64,000 nucleotides of DNA from Daphnia pulex (taxonomy: Eukaryota; Arthropoda; Branchiopoda; Diplostraca; Daphniidae). The notes under the pieces were generated by a model, which was not told where the DNA came from, made no database searches, and saw only the letters and a program-made list of their open reading frames with translations. Location: positions 8,919,001-8,983,000 of the forward strand of contig NC_060026.1 of assembly GCF_021134715.1 (NCBI RefSeq), written 5' to 3'. Shown one piece after another: positions 12,847 to 25,058 of the stretch; positions within the stretch are counted from its first letter, which is position 1; the number at the start of each line of letters is the position of its first letter. A program made the translations under genes and the position numbers.

Positions 12847-13903
12847 ACGGCTGTGCATCAGCAGGGAAATAGAAAACCCCATTCAGATCGAATCGGATCT
12901 ACTGGCCCGTGTATATACTTTATATACATGCCCTGTGCGCGTGTATATATACCAACACTGTTGAACGGCCAGGGTGAATGACCGACCCAGAACTCGACGC
13001 GCTCTTTTTCTTTTTCTTTTCTTTTTCTTTTTAAAAATTAAATTTCAGTTCTTCTTCTTTATTTTTCCCCCTCTTTTTTTTATTATGTATTTCACGAATC
13101 CCAATTACACCTGAAGAGAAATTTCCCCATTTTTTTTGCAGGTTCTTGCCGCCAATTTCCTTTTTGTGACAACAGCCCCAACTTGACAAAAAAAAAAAAA
13201 AAAATTATTTTATGCCAAATAGAAAAAAGTGTTGTTTAATTCCTTGTCGGTGTGGTTATCTTATTTCAGTCACTGATATTAAAAAAAATTGTTTTTCTGG
13301 GTTGTATGGATGTTTGGCCGTGACTTATATTGGTTCTGTCGACCGACATATTTCTTCATGTCCGGTGTGTATATACCCTTTTTGGTGGAGAGGCCAGCGC
13401 AGTCCGTCTTAAAATGGGTTATAAATACATAAAAGACGGGCAGATATTATTCAACGCTTCGATAGGAATATTTTTCCAATGGGAGAGATGACATTGGCGA
13501 GACGATGAGAATATAAAAGAAAGCCTACCGTCGTCCACATAGGCTCGCGGATGAAACGAATAAATTCGGCGGTCTTGTTTTGCTCGCATCGTAAAAATTG
13601 ATGGAAAGAAAACGGCACACCATTTTACTGTAGTCTGTAGGCTATATGTTCTTTTTCCGACTGTAATCAAAATAAAAGAGAGATAGTACTTTTGGCGACT
13701 GAGGTATATATGCAGGCAATTCCCTTTTTTTGTTTTTTGTTTTTCAGCGAGGCGAATTTTTATGGCACGCCGCAAACGGCCAAACGCATCTTCAAATATT
13801 GATGCGCTTGGAAATGCAAAGCCGGCCAGAAGAGGCTTCTCTGTTGGTACCTGTTGTTTACTATTATGGTTTCCTGGGGTTCACTTCGAGTGGCGTGAAG
13901 AAA

Positions 13904-14905
13904 ATGCTGCCTGGTGAAATCACTGGAATTAGGGATTTGCTTTCGAGATTGGAAAATGATGTCGTGTACGCCTTGGCCGACACAGCCACGAAACGAGCAC
14001 TCGCTTTCACTTCAGTCAATGGTTGGCATCATCTTTTTTTTTACTACAAGGAAATCTATTTTTAGTCATTTATGAATCTATTTTCCATTGCAGATGCCAT
14101 CGATGCAATTATACTTCATTCAGAGTCTGCCTTCTGGTTCTTGAATCGCAAAAAGTTAACCAGAGCTATTCTGTTTGAGTATCTGAATGCGAGGAGAATA
14201 CCCATCAGTGGACAAGCTGAGAAAGCTGCTCTCATCACTCGAACACTAGAGCTGTGGAATTCTGAACCGCAACAGATTGCTGCTGTTGTGTCACCCACAT
14301 CAACTGTTTCCATCAGTCATCAAGAACCTCCACCTTCGACACCAGAAATGGGTCTCCAATTCACCAAATGGTTTTATGAATTGCTCTTTGCAGTTCACAA
14401 GCAATCTGCCATTGGTACACAATTATCTGAGCAGTTTTGGAGAGATGCGAGACTGAAAATCACTTTGAATTCTTCTGCTGCAACTGACTGTCAAGAAATG
14501 ATAGGCTCAGATGAGGTATATGTTTGATATCATCAGCCACTTGTGCCCAACTTTTGATATATTTTGTTGTTGGTACAGAATCTGTAAGCATTATTTCTTT
14601 GATAGGCTGCCAATCTACTTCAAATGCTGTTGTGCCAACATGGATTTCTTCTTAATCCAAACCTCAGTTCGAACGGAGTTCGAGAAAGGAAGGACCCACA
14701 TGGAATGGTCATCATAGGAGTTTGCGGAACAGCTCATCAATACGACAATTGCAGTGGGATTTTCGAACAGGTTTTTGGGTTAGTGCAGGATCCTCATCAG
14801 GATTTCAATTGGAAAATCAAGTGGTCAGAGCTTAGAATCACTCAAGCTACTGTGAATCGATTGCCGTGTCTCAATGATTTGCCAGAATTACAGGCACTAT
14901 TGTGA
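13904..14905 (+). CDS. C3orf38 homologue (DUF4518 family)
   Basis: Exons 13904-14021, 14094-14515 and 14606-14905, introns of 72 and 90 bp with GT-AG ends, phases consistent; 279 aa. The Met of MLPGEI is chosen because it begins the conserved N-terminal helix; open sequence upstream (from a CAG at about 13747) may be 5' UTR. The match to vertebrate C3orf38 (about 329 aa) is clearest across the first splice junction (VNDAIDAIILHSES, then a Lys-rich segment, AILFEYL and an Ala/Leu helix). The C-terminal exon has GMVIIGVCGTAH, an aromatic F-W-K segment, and ends at LPELQALL. Known: the family is conserved in animals and has no well-established enzymatic activity. No lesion is visible. Confidence 0.85.
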
Positions 14906-15595
14906 CAATTCCATGATATGAAAACCAACCGTTAACGTGTGTCCCTTTATATTTAATTCAAACAGAAAAATGGTATTTCTTACCGATTTAATGGAACACC
15001 TTTTAATTTTTTCCTCCTACTGTAAAGGCGTCTCTGTACAGCTCATCGGTGAAAATTTAAAAATTATTGTAATTACAAATGCTGCTTTTCCTAATAGTGT
15101 TTTCAAATCTGATTGCTCTTCTGGTGTTTGTCTTATCCGGTTATGCCATTGCAAGATATTACGCACTTTTGTAATTCTTTATGTTTGGCATGATTGGGTT
15201 GAATCCAATTAATAGATTCAATGACTTTAAGCACCAGTTTTAAATTTAAGGCTTTACAAACTTTGTTCAAGAAATTATTCACAGAAATCAACAATTTCGG
15301 CACGAATATTTGTAAAGTAGATTCAAACCCAAACTGAATTAAAAAAAAAAAAACGAAAAATAATTTAAAAAATAATTTAATCAAATTAAATTTGAATCCT
15401 GGACCTTAGTCTGTTCCAGTAATCCAGATTCCAGTGTATGCGTGTATGCTGCCGTATGTAAAAAAAAAACATTAAATCTTAAAGTCTATTTGATTCTGGT
15501 AATTCTGGCAGCGCTGTCATGGTGATTTTCACGAAATACGAGAAATAGAGCAGCCATAAGGTTTATGTATTTGTCGTTTTTGTCCAGTTTTGAAA
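14906..15595. other. Intergenic: 3' UTR of DUF4518 gene and CENP-M promoter
   Basis: AT-rich, with A runs near 15340 and 15460. Small open frames have no recognisable content. The last 60 bases presumably hold the 5' UTR of the CENP-M-like gene. Confidence 0.5.
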
Positions 15596-16323
15596 ATGGA
15601 GCGAAGCACCAACGCCAAGAGAAAGAAAGGAGAACCACCGTTGATACCTCGTGCTGGTATTAATCAAACAACTTTCAGAATATTGGTAATACAACTAAGA
15701 TGCTTTGAAATGCTTATTTGCTAAACAATTATGTTTTGGGTTTTAAGCTTACTGGCCCTGGAGATGTCATACCAGTCCTGGCAAGACACATGAAGAAGTG
15801 CTTTAATGAAAAACATAAAATCACTAACTTGAAAATTCACCATGCTGTTTCACTCACTGAAGAAATTGCTTTGAAACTAAGTAGTACTGGTCTTCATGCT
15901 GCTGTGCTGTGTATAGATCCCTCAAATTTAATGACAAAGTCACATGTTCGAGAAAATTTAAGATATTTGGATTATAATATAATATCCACTTCAATGTACG
16001 TCCTTAACCTTGTCCATCCATTGCCAGTTATACATCAGACTGTGGCTGATACTGTAACGAAGCTGTCCATAACCTACAATACTCATGTTATCCACATTCA
16101 TTATGAAGTAAGTTAATTGAATGGAAAATATTATAAAGTCACTCTTCCTTTTTACTATTTTCTTTTAACATCTATATTTTCTATACAGGATGAAGAGAGT
16201 GTAAAGTTTGGATTAGATCGTGTGTGTACAGTAGCTTTACGTGGAGCCAAGTTCATTTATGGCAATGAGCCTCCATTTTTCAACAGCATTGATTTTTCAG
16301 AGTTAAAGAACTTGATATATTGA
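15596..16323 (+). CDS. CENPM: Centromere protein M (CENP-M) homologue
   Basis: Exons 15596-15685, 15748-16107 and 16189-16323, all junctions phase 0 with GT-AG introns of 62 and 81 bp; 194 aa (human CENP-M is 180 aa). Collinear similarity: the Gly-Ile/Leu-Asn lead-in, the first strand FRILLTGPGD (ILLVG.ED in vertebrates), LKIH.A.SL, a hydrophobic strand ending in D/N, RENLRYLD (EESLRHVD), the TVADTVTKLSITY helix (THVVKLAHTY-like), then a strand with acidic residues and a C-terminal helix. As in CENP-M the small-GTPase fold lacks a P-loop GKS/T, so it should be a pseudo-GTPase. Known: CENP-M works in the CENP-H/I/K/M complex of the inner kinetochore. Orthology is inferred from pattern recognition; a structure prediction would settle it. 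Confidence 0.75.
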
Positions 16324-16884
16324 CATATTCTTCAGAAAATACAAATATTTTTCTCATAAGTCTATTTGACTCAGTCTAGAACAAAAAGAAATCAAGAACA
16401 CAATGTAAGCACACAATAAATTTTACAAATGTATGTATAATAATTCTTACAATCTGTTACATTTATGAATATCAATTTTTTAATCCCAAGTTTTTTTAAT
16501 AGCCATTAATAAGATTAATAGTTAATTTTTTTCCTGATTTCACATAGAGTGTGTGGATGAATAAATGTTCTATGGACAAACTGCGACTGAAAAAAAAATC
16601 CTGATTGATGAACTTGACACGTTCTAACAAAAAGGAATTTTTGAACTGAAAGAAATCATTCGTTGTTTTATAGGTTATTTTAGTGCATTCGAAAACATTT
16701 TTCATTTAATTAATGGCAAATTTAATATCAGATACTGAGTTGTCGAATCTTAAATAATTCCATTTTAGATATTTTATAGTGACGGGAACAACGAATAATT
16801 CAGAACCCTACGTTCCCGTGCTAACTATCGTAAAAATGAAAGCCTATATAAACAAAAAACAACCATACAAACATTATTTTAAAA

Positions 16885-17076
16885 ATGCTTCGCACAGTTA
16901 AACAGCTTAGATCTAGGGATATGCATCGTGTGGCTGACTTTCGTGTATCTGGTAGTTCTTTGAAGACTATTATAAATCATTCTGAAAAATCACTCACTGA
17001 AACTCACTCCCAGTTCTTCAATGTTCAAAGTACAATTCGGAAGGTTTCTACACGTAAAAGATGGAATGACGAATAG
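16885..17076 (+). CDS. Hypothetical 63-aa basic ORF behind a TATA box
   Basis: Single open frame starting MLRTVKQLRSRD and ending WNDE. TATATAAA lies at 16845-16852, which would place a start site only about 10 nt before the ATG. A short inverted pair (GACGGGAAC near 16780, GTTCCCGT near 16812) precedes it. I do not recognise the protein. It may be a small gene, part of a longer transcript, or chance. Confidence 0.2.
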   Translation: MLRTVKQLRSRDMHRVADFRVSGSSLKTIINHSEKSLTETHSQFFNVQSTIRKVSTRKRWNDE

Positions 17077-18283
17077 CAAACAATGAAAGAGTCAATGTTC
17101 CGAAAAAGATGATGAGTTCAGTTTAGACTTTAAAAAAAATAGCTTAGAAAAGATGCAAGTTGATCTCAAATAATCTAATCCTATTTTTGCTCATGAAGCG
17201 CTACAAATAAGCTTTCCAAGTTTCTGTTGGCCCGCACTACAAAGTTTGATTGAATTATATTATGAAATATCATCTTAAACATAATTTCTGAGAGCGCTTT
17301 TGATATGAAAGGATTTTTGTGTTGATTTTGTTAATTCATTTTATTTTTGAAACTGAGAAATGGGTTATTTATTTAAAAATGATGAGAACTTCAATAGATA
17401 GATGATAGATGTCCTCTGAGAAACAATTGCTCCAGCGCCACCCAACCACGATATAGGAAATAAAAGGGTAAAAAAAAGTTCTTAAATACAGCCTTATCTT
17501 GCTATCCTCAGAAGTGGACGAAAAAAGGGATTCGATTCGCTAGAGGCGCAGCGTTCGGTCTGAAATCTGAATAGGAATTCCAGTCGAGTTTGACTGACAT
17601 TAACTGTTTGATGTCTTGTGACCTTTTGCAGCGGGGAAAAATTTTGAAGTAAAAAATCTTATGCTGAATCTGAAAATGTAACTCAGAGCGAATTTATTCA
17701 TCTTTTTTAGAAGTTAAATATTTTTCCTTTTACACAATTTCTTTATTACCGCAAAAGTTTGGAAGATCCATCACAAAATTTGCGCTGGATTCAAATTCAA
17801 TGACTGCTTATGTCCTAAACATTCGATTAACACTAAGCAATTTGATTTTTAAAATTTACTGATTAATCTTAAAATTACTTTTTTGAGAATAAAAAATCAC
17901 AAATGGTTAACAAAGTTCTTTTGAATGATAAACACTTCCGAAATACGTTGACGTTTTCAGTCAAATCCCGGCAAGAGACCACTTGCTGCGCCTCTAGCGG
18001 ATCGTCGCCCCATTTCCCCCCACCAGCCCAACAAAACCTCGTATACCATTTTTACTTATTGGTCACAGTGAGGGAATATGCCAGCCATTTTTCCTTCTCT
18101 CGCAGTAGGGCTTTTGTTTGGAAACGCGAAGTTTTTCTGAGCGGAAATTCTTTTTACTGTTACTACCTAAACGAGTGCTCGTTTCAAGCTTTGTAACTCA
18201 ACACTTATGGATTCCTCTAAGTAAAAGTAGATTTGACTGCTGCTGTATATTCGTCGAATTGTTTAACTGCCATTTTGTCCGAA
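17077..18283. other. Intergenic region with inverted 15-mer, upstream of UBE2Q
   Basis: AT-rich DNA holding an inverted pair, CGCTAGAGGCGCAGC at about 17539-17553 and GCTGCGCCTCTAGCG at about 17985-17999. The second copy lies some 290 bp before the UBE2Q start. No coding sequence is supported. Confidence 0.5.
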
Positions 18284-20093
18284 ATGGCTTGTCTCAACAA
18301 CCTTAAACTGGAGATTCGAACCCTAGAATCAGTCTTTACAAAGACCCACGAACGATTTCAAGTCGTTTCAGCTAGTGTTGACGAATTAACTTGTAGGTTT
18401 ATTGGGAAATATGGGAAGCAATCTGATATCCATGCTAACATCACAGTAAGTATCACACAAAATCTGACTTTCCAAATTTTATTGTCTTACCAAATTTATA
18501 TTCCATAGTTCTTAAAAAAGTGTCACTTGTGGTTAAAGGAAGTAATGTTTCTTCATTTGCTAACTGTTCTTAATTTTTGCAGGAAACTTACCCGTCAACA
18601 CCTCCAGTCTGGTTTGCTGATGTGGAAGACCCATTAATAACCAATGCTGTTCAGATACTTAGCAACACATCTGGTAGTGATAATCATGTAAGGCAAAATT
18701 ATTTTTTATATACTTATAATATATTTCTTTTCCATTCCTTTACATCTTTTGCACACTTATTTTGATTTCTAGATTCTAGAACAAGTCAGAATACTAGTTC
18801 AGGAATTGTGTAGGCTCCACGACCTTCCAGAGCCTCCTGATCTTGAAATGCTGACCTTGGCTCATGCAGTTCCATTCTTTCATAACAACACACCATCTCC
18901 TTCTACAATGCGAGCATTATCATCATCATCTAGCAATGATGGTGAATAAAATTTATCTGGTTTCATTTCAATGTTCTGTGACAGTAACATTAATGTTTTC
19001 ATAGGTGGAGGTTATGCTTCAAGCTCAGGAAGGGGATCCTCAGGTTCTGGGTCAGCATGCTCCTCATCTCCTGCTAGAGAAGAAGAAGTTGACGGTGTTC
19101 AGCAAAATGCCGATGATGATGATGACGATGAGGATGAAATGGAGGAGAATGATGAAGATGAAGATTTGCATATGGAGTTGGAAGAAGATGAAGGAACCAG
19201 TAATGCTGCCGGTAAAGCCTCAAATGGTTTACCGTTTTACGATTTTGACTTCATGATTTTGGTTTTTAATGACCATTTCAGGTAAAAAGAAAGAGGAAGA
19301 GATGGATTCACAGCATTTTGCCACTTTGGAACGATTACGCCAGACTCAGAGGCAGGACTATCTTCGAGGCGCCGTTTCAGGTTCAGTTCAGGCCACTGAC
19401 CGTCTAATGAAAGAATTGAGGGATATTTATCGTTCCGATAGTTCCAAGAAAGGTTAGTTTTGATTAAGTTTTGAAATGTGTACAATAATAATCAAGAATT
19501 TCATCGGCATTATAGGAGTATACAGTGTCGAATTAGTTAATGACAGTTTGTATGAATGGAATGTGAGATTGCTTTCTGTGGATCCAGATTCACCCCTTCA
19601 TGGTGACTTGCAATTGCTGAAAGACAAAGATGGAAGAGATCACATCCTACTTAATCTAGTTTTCAAGGTAATAAAATGTCATTGCTTTGTAGCCTTGCTA
19701 CCCAAGTATTTTTTAAAATGTGAAATGTGAAACATTTGATACATTGGGTTGTTTAGCTTCAATTAATTGTGACTCTCCCGTCTTCTGTAGGAATCATTTC
19801 CCTTCGAACCGCCTTTTGTCCGTGTGGTACATCCTGTAATTCAAGGAGGATACGTTTTGGTGGGTGGCGCCATTTGCATGGAGTTGTTGACCCGCCAGGG
19901 ATGGAGCTCGGCCTACACCATGGAAGCCTTGATTTTGCAAATTGCTGCTACACTCGTGAAAGGCAAAGCTCGCATCCAGTTTAGCGCCACAAAAGGCCAG
20001 TACAGTCTCGCTCGCGCTCAGCAGTCCTTTAAATCGCTGGTCCAAATCCACGAGAAGAACGGATGGTTTACACCACCGAAAGAAGATGGATAA
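18284..20093 (+). CDS. UBE2Q: Ubiquitin-conjugating enzyme E2 Q (UBE2Q1/2 orthologue)
   Basis: Seven exons: 18284-18445, 18583-18687, 18773-18941, 19005-19211, 19282-19452, 19516-19667, 19791-20093; phases agree and give 422 aa. The start [10 protein letters not shown] aligns with the N-terminus of UBE2Q2. Residues 1 to about 115 form the RWD-like domain ([26 protein letters not shown]). A Ser-rich and then strongly acidic linker follows (about 130-195). The UBC domain runs from about 225: [53 protein letters not shown]. The catalytic Cys is C351 in GGAICMELL, followed by QGWSSAY and the conserved C-terminal tail [10 protein letters not shown]. It transfers ubiquitin from E1 to E3 or substrate, in cytosol and nucleus. 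No lesion is seen. Confidence 0.95.
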
Positions 20094-21207
20094 TTTAGCG
20101 GATTCTTATGATCTATTCTATTCATCTCCCCCAATGACTCCCGTTTTCTTTCATTTGCGACAAAAGTTTTTCATTGGGGAGTCTAAAAGGGAGGTGACTC
20201 TTTGTACAGCGTCGAAATTTTGATGAATGGATCCCCAGCATTTCCCCTTTTTCACCCAACTGTGTGTGTGATTGCGTGAGAGAATGTGTGTGTGTGTGTG
20301 TGCGAGCGAGAGAAGACGCCGTTCCTTCCATATATAGATTAGGAATTTCAAACTATTTACTCGGCGGAAATTTTGTAAAAAAAAAAAAGGGAATCCAAAA
20401 CACTTGAACCGATAAAATCGATTACGGGTTGGAGTTTAAAGGTAACGAGCTTTTTGTTTTCGTCCTTCCCTTCCCGTTTTTTTTCTTCATTTGGGTAAAT
20501 ATAGTTTCTAATGTGAATCATTTCCATTTTGTCCACCCTTAATTTGCTTGCTCTACCATTTCCGACCATGGCCTTGATCTGGTTAGTTGGAGGATTCGCC
20601 TATTTCTTTGTTGAATCTGTATTACGCGAACCTGTGACGAAAACTTAGATAAATTCGGCCAATTCCTCAGCCGTTGGGCGAGGTGCGGACTTTGGGTGGG
20701 CAAAAAATTGGTTTGAAAAGCCTTAACTTCGAGCGTTGGCTAACTAGATGTGCGTCGATCAGTGATGGGAACAACTGGCATATTTCCTGTTTTTTTTTCT
20801 CTTTGTATTGACATTCAGTAATCCATTTCCCAACTATTCGGCGACGGGTTGACTGCGTTATTCAGTTTAGTTTAGTTTGCCGATTTTCTGTTTTTTTCTT
20901 TCACTCTCCTTTTCAGCTGATTTATTTCAGGCATATCTCTTACCTTTTAAATTTAATTTCTCGTAATAGCTGAGCGTGCCGTTTCTGATCGATATTTTCT
21001 TTTGTCTTCACGTGTGTGTTTGTGCTTTTTCATCGATGAAAAATATTCGGAATAAACGCAGCACTTGGAAACGGATTCCTTTGATTTTCCATGTATTATT
21101 GACCTCATATTGGCGATTTTGCAACAGTGGATGTTATTTCACGTGTTTTCAGTAGGGTTCTTGAATCTTACTGAGGTAGTATCCCATCTTCAGTTTATGC
21201 GAATATC
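20094..21207. other. UBE2Q 3' UTR and QTMAN upstream region
   Basis: Contains a GT microsatellite (20285-20302) and an A run near 20377. AATAAA at 21051-21056 is a plausible polyadenylation signal for UBE2Q, only about 150 bp before the next start codon. No gene is seen. Confidence 0.5.
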
Positions 21208-23232
21208 ATGGCGCGAATATTGTTTGTTGAACCTTTCTTTGACGGTTCCCACAAACAGTTGCTGGATACATTAATTAAAGGTTAGTTGTACGAGATCATA
21301 TTTAATTTTTAGTTATGGCTAAATTTTTCTACTATTTTTCTAGGCATTGATTTTGAAAATACCGGTTATGAATTGTTTACTCTTCCTGTAATTTTTTTAA
21401 TTAAAATTTTCGGACTAAGTTGTTGATTTCTAAACAGTCTTTTGCTCTCACTAATTAAAGGGTAAAAAATGGCATTGGAGAGCTAGAACTAGTGCACTTT
21501 ACTTTGCTGAAGTGATTCCTAGGAAACATGTTTTTGAGTAATATGACAGTTGATTTTGTGTGTAAGAAAAAGGGTATTTTTTAAATTTATTATCATATTA
21601 TGTCCCTTTGTAGAGTGTTGTTTGCTAGTTCAGTTCTAAACTTGGCAGAATTAATTGCCCTACGCCCTGATCTTATGACATGCACCAAAATTCTCTATTT
21701 CCATGAAAACCAGTTGATTTATCCAGTTAGAAAACAACAAGAGAGGTATAGAAGAAAAACACCATTGATCATGTATCACAGGCAAATTGTATTTACATTT
21801 CTGTTTACTTGACATTTTTAGGGATTTTCAATATGGTTATAATCAAATAATATCATGGTAATATTTTTATTTTCAACACTTAATTATATGTACATATTAT
21901 TTTTCAGATTGAAATTTGTCATTAATGATTTATTTACTAGTATGGTTGCTGACAAAATTTTCTTCAACACCCTTTTCAACCTCAATTCCTTCTTGGATTC
22001 CATACCTTCATTCTTTAAACTGCAACCAGATCACAGACCAAAAAACCTAGAAGAATTCATCAGGCCAAAGAGCAAAGTTTTACATTTTCCCATCTTAATT
22101 CAAACACCACTTCTAGTCCACCCTTCAGCAAGGGAAATGGATGAGAGTGAAGTTCTTCATATAGTATGGCCTCATAGATGGTAAAAAATGACACAAGCGC
22201 GCTTATTATTATAATTCCTCGTGTAATATTTTATTAATTCAGGGAACACGACAAAGGTCCTGAAAAATTCTTCTTAGTAATTTTCATTTCATTACTTAGA
22301 AATACATTTATCTTATCGATTAATTTTTAATTTGTTTAATTCCTTTTTACTTTTTAGGTTATTGATGCACTTATTGCAAAAGGCTGCAACTTCAGATTGT
22401 CTGTTTTGGGTGAACAGTTTCAACAAATCCCATCTATTTTCAGCGAGAAAAAATCGCAATATCAAAATATGGAAAATAAAGGAGAAAAAACGTAATCAAA
22501 ATGTTTTAATTCAAAATTAACCTTTTCAAACAGCTTAAATTTAATATGCACTATTTTATAATATATTATATAATGTATTTATAATGTTCTAAAACTAAAA
22601 TTAAAATGAGAAACATTGCAAATATAAATGCAATTTATCTTATGATTGAAAATTGAAATTGTACGGAAATTAAGATTTAATTTTTATTCACCCATCGCGG
22701 AGTCGACGCAATATAATTATATTATATAGTATATACATTGCGTTGAGCAATATAATTAATACTTTTTTGTTCTACATTCAAAATTTATACAGCATTCAGG
22801 TGTTGGACTGGGGATGGGTAAATCGTGATCGTTATGTAGATGTACTATCATCTGCTCATGTGGTTGTGTCCACCGCTGACCATGAGTTTTTTGGGGTTTC
22901 AATGTACCGCTTATATTTAACATGCATGTTTAAATTTGCTTGCTAATTCAATTCGGCTTGTTTCTCTTAGGATTGAAGCTGCAATCTTGGGTTGTTTTCC
23001 GATGTGCCCATTGAGATTATCTTATCCAGAAATATTCCCCGTGGATTGCTTGTACAGAACTGAGCTCCAGTTGATTAAAAAGCTAAAATACTTCTGTAAG
23101 AACCCAAACGCCTCCAGAAATTTACAGATGAATCTCGATAAATTCAAATGGCCATCGCTTAAATCTCAATATGAAGAAATTCTATTAATTAAGAAGCAAG
23201 ACAGCTCATATACAACAGGTATCTCTAATTAA
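21208..23232 (+). CDS. GTDC1: tRNA-queuosine alpha-mannosyltransferase (QTMAN/GTDC1)
   Basis: Ten exons: 21208-21280, 21344-21387, 21461-21537, 21614-21745, 21822-21857, 21941-22180, 22243-22276, 22358-22491, 22793-22903, 22971-23232; every phase is consistent, giving 380 aa. The N-terminal domain shows [44 protein letters not shown] and [12 protein letters not shown]. The C-terminal GT-B domain shows [25 protein letters not shown] and [11 protein letters not shown], with the E-x7-E pair at E288 and E296. It is shorter than the human protein because a variable acidic insert before LHIVWPHRW is missing. Known: this enzyme adds mannose to queuosine at the wobble base of tRNA-Asp. The CDS end overlaps the end of HSCB on the other strand. 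Confidence 0.93.
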
Positions 23233-24174
23233 TTTTCTCTTCTTCAAATTCCTGTTCAAGTTCTTTTATCCTGTCTTGAATTTTAGAGTAATATTTCAAC
23301 TGCGCAAGACATTCACGCGCAGCTACCCAATCGTTATTTCGGAATCTATCTGCAGCTCTCCTGGCAAATAAATTATGTGTATAAATGACTGATTATTTAC
23401 TTTATTAACTTGATTGATACCTAAACAATTTCCCCAGCATAATTTCATTAGTTTTCTTTATTCTTTCAAGATCATTGTTGTCTTCAGCTTCGTGAATTTC
23501 TTCATTAATTTCCATTATTTCACTTAAAAACTCTGGTTTCATTATTATCTCTCCTTCATCTGATAGGGGATGTCCTTGTATTTCTAGAAGATAGAGTCCC
23601 CTTTCAAGTGGTGAGCCAAGTGTTTTGTATGCCTGATTTAACAATGATGAATAGTGAGCTGAGATTTGTTTCTCATCCTAAAAAAAAAAAAAAAAATTAA
23701 AGTTATTTTTTTTTTGGTAAGAACTAAGAATAACAATCATGTCTATATTACAGATTTAAACCTTACCTCAGATTTTTGGGAAAACCTATCAGGGTGAAGT
23801 TGCATTTGTAATAGCCTAAAATTTTTTGTCAGTTCTCTAGCATCTATTTCAAAACTTTTTTCCATGCCAAAAATTGTAAAGTAATCGGCATCACCCTTGG
23901 GTTTCTGAACTACTTCACAGTAATCACAAAATAGATCTTTGTTCAAGTCAACAATCACTCCGCATTTCCAACATGAAACTGAGTCTGAATCACACATCCA
24001 AGCTGTAGTGTTAATATTTTTATAAGACAATTTACAAAGTGTTCCCTTTCCAATTCCAAAAGGAACGCATTGGGCGAGATTCAATGGGTTAAACGAACGA
24101 AGATGCTGTGACTTAGACAAGCAATTTCTTAATAATCTACTTTTGCAAGTTTGCAAAAAAAAATTCACTGCCAT
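23225..24174 (-). CDS. HSCB: Iron-sulfur cluster co-chaperone HSC20 (HSCB)
   Basis: Minus-strand exons 23767-24174, 23421-23677 and 23225-23360, phases consistent, 266 aa. The basic, hydroxylated N-terminus (about residues 1-50) suggests a mitochondrial presequence. A zinc-binding module typical of metazoan HSC20 follows: C68-x2-C71 and C83-x2-C86. The J domain contains YFTIFGMEKSFEID, the helix KNFRLLQMQLHPD with the HPD motif at 127-129, and an NQAYKTL helix. The C-terminal HSCB domain (EFLSEIMEINEEI, RFRNNDW..A) binds the scaffold ISCU. It delivers ISCU to the mitochondrial Hsp70 (HSPA9 type) and stimulates its ATPase for cluster transfer. Its last 8 coding bases overlap the end of the convergent QTMAN gene. 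Confidence 0.95.
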
Positions 24175-24310
24175 CGCAAAGAATATTTTGTAAATTATGA
24201 TTCATCTGTTCTACAGAAAACAGGTGTAGTTCAGTAGTTGTCCCCTGATAAGTCACACTGGTTCTATTTACATTGATAATTCAACATTGCCAAGTTTCAA
24301 TAACTAGATT

Positions 24311-25058
<748 letters not shown>

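Larger units (their letters stand above)
3188..13903. other. 10.7-kb gene-poor, pyrimidine-rich intergenic region
   Basis: I see no credible coding gene. Open frames are low complexity (poly-Phe, Ser and Leu from TTC/CTT tracts, or their Lys/Glu antisense) and none joins to a recognisable protein. Contents: many T/TTC tracts (for example 6480-6640, 7205-7240, 7540-7630), short C runs (6190-6204), CAG tracts, GACA and GGAC microsatellites near 5606 and 9310, and a hairpin at about 8811-8850 with an 8-bp perfect stem. The stretch may contain the promoter and enhancers of the secreted-protein gene, or non-coding exons that cannot be called from sequence alone. Confidence 0.55.

Noticed and set aside
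3457..12882. Many open frames rich in Phe, Ser, Leu, Lys or Glu
   Set aside because: They come from T/TTC/AAG tracts and CAG repeats, have no recognisable domain and cannot be joined into a longer protein.
17431..17450. A CTCF-like site (CCAGCGCCACCCAACC)
   Set aside because: The match to the consensus is partial and a single weak site has no support without binding data.
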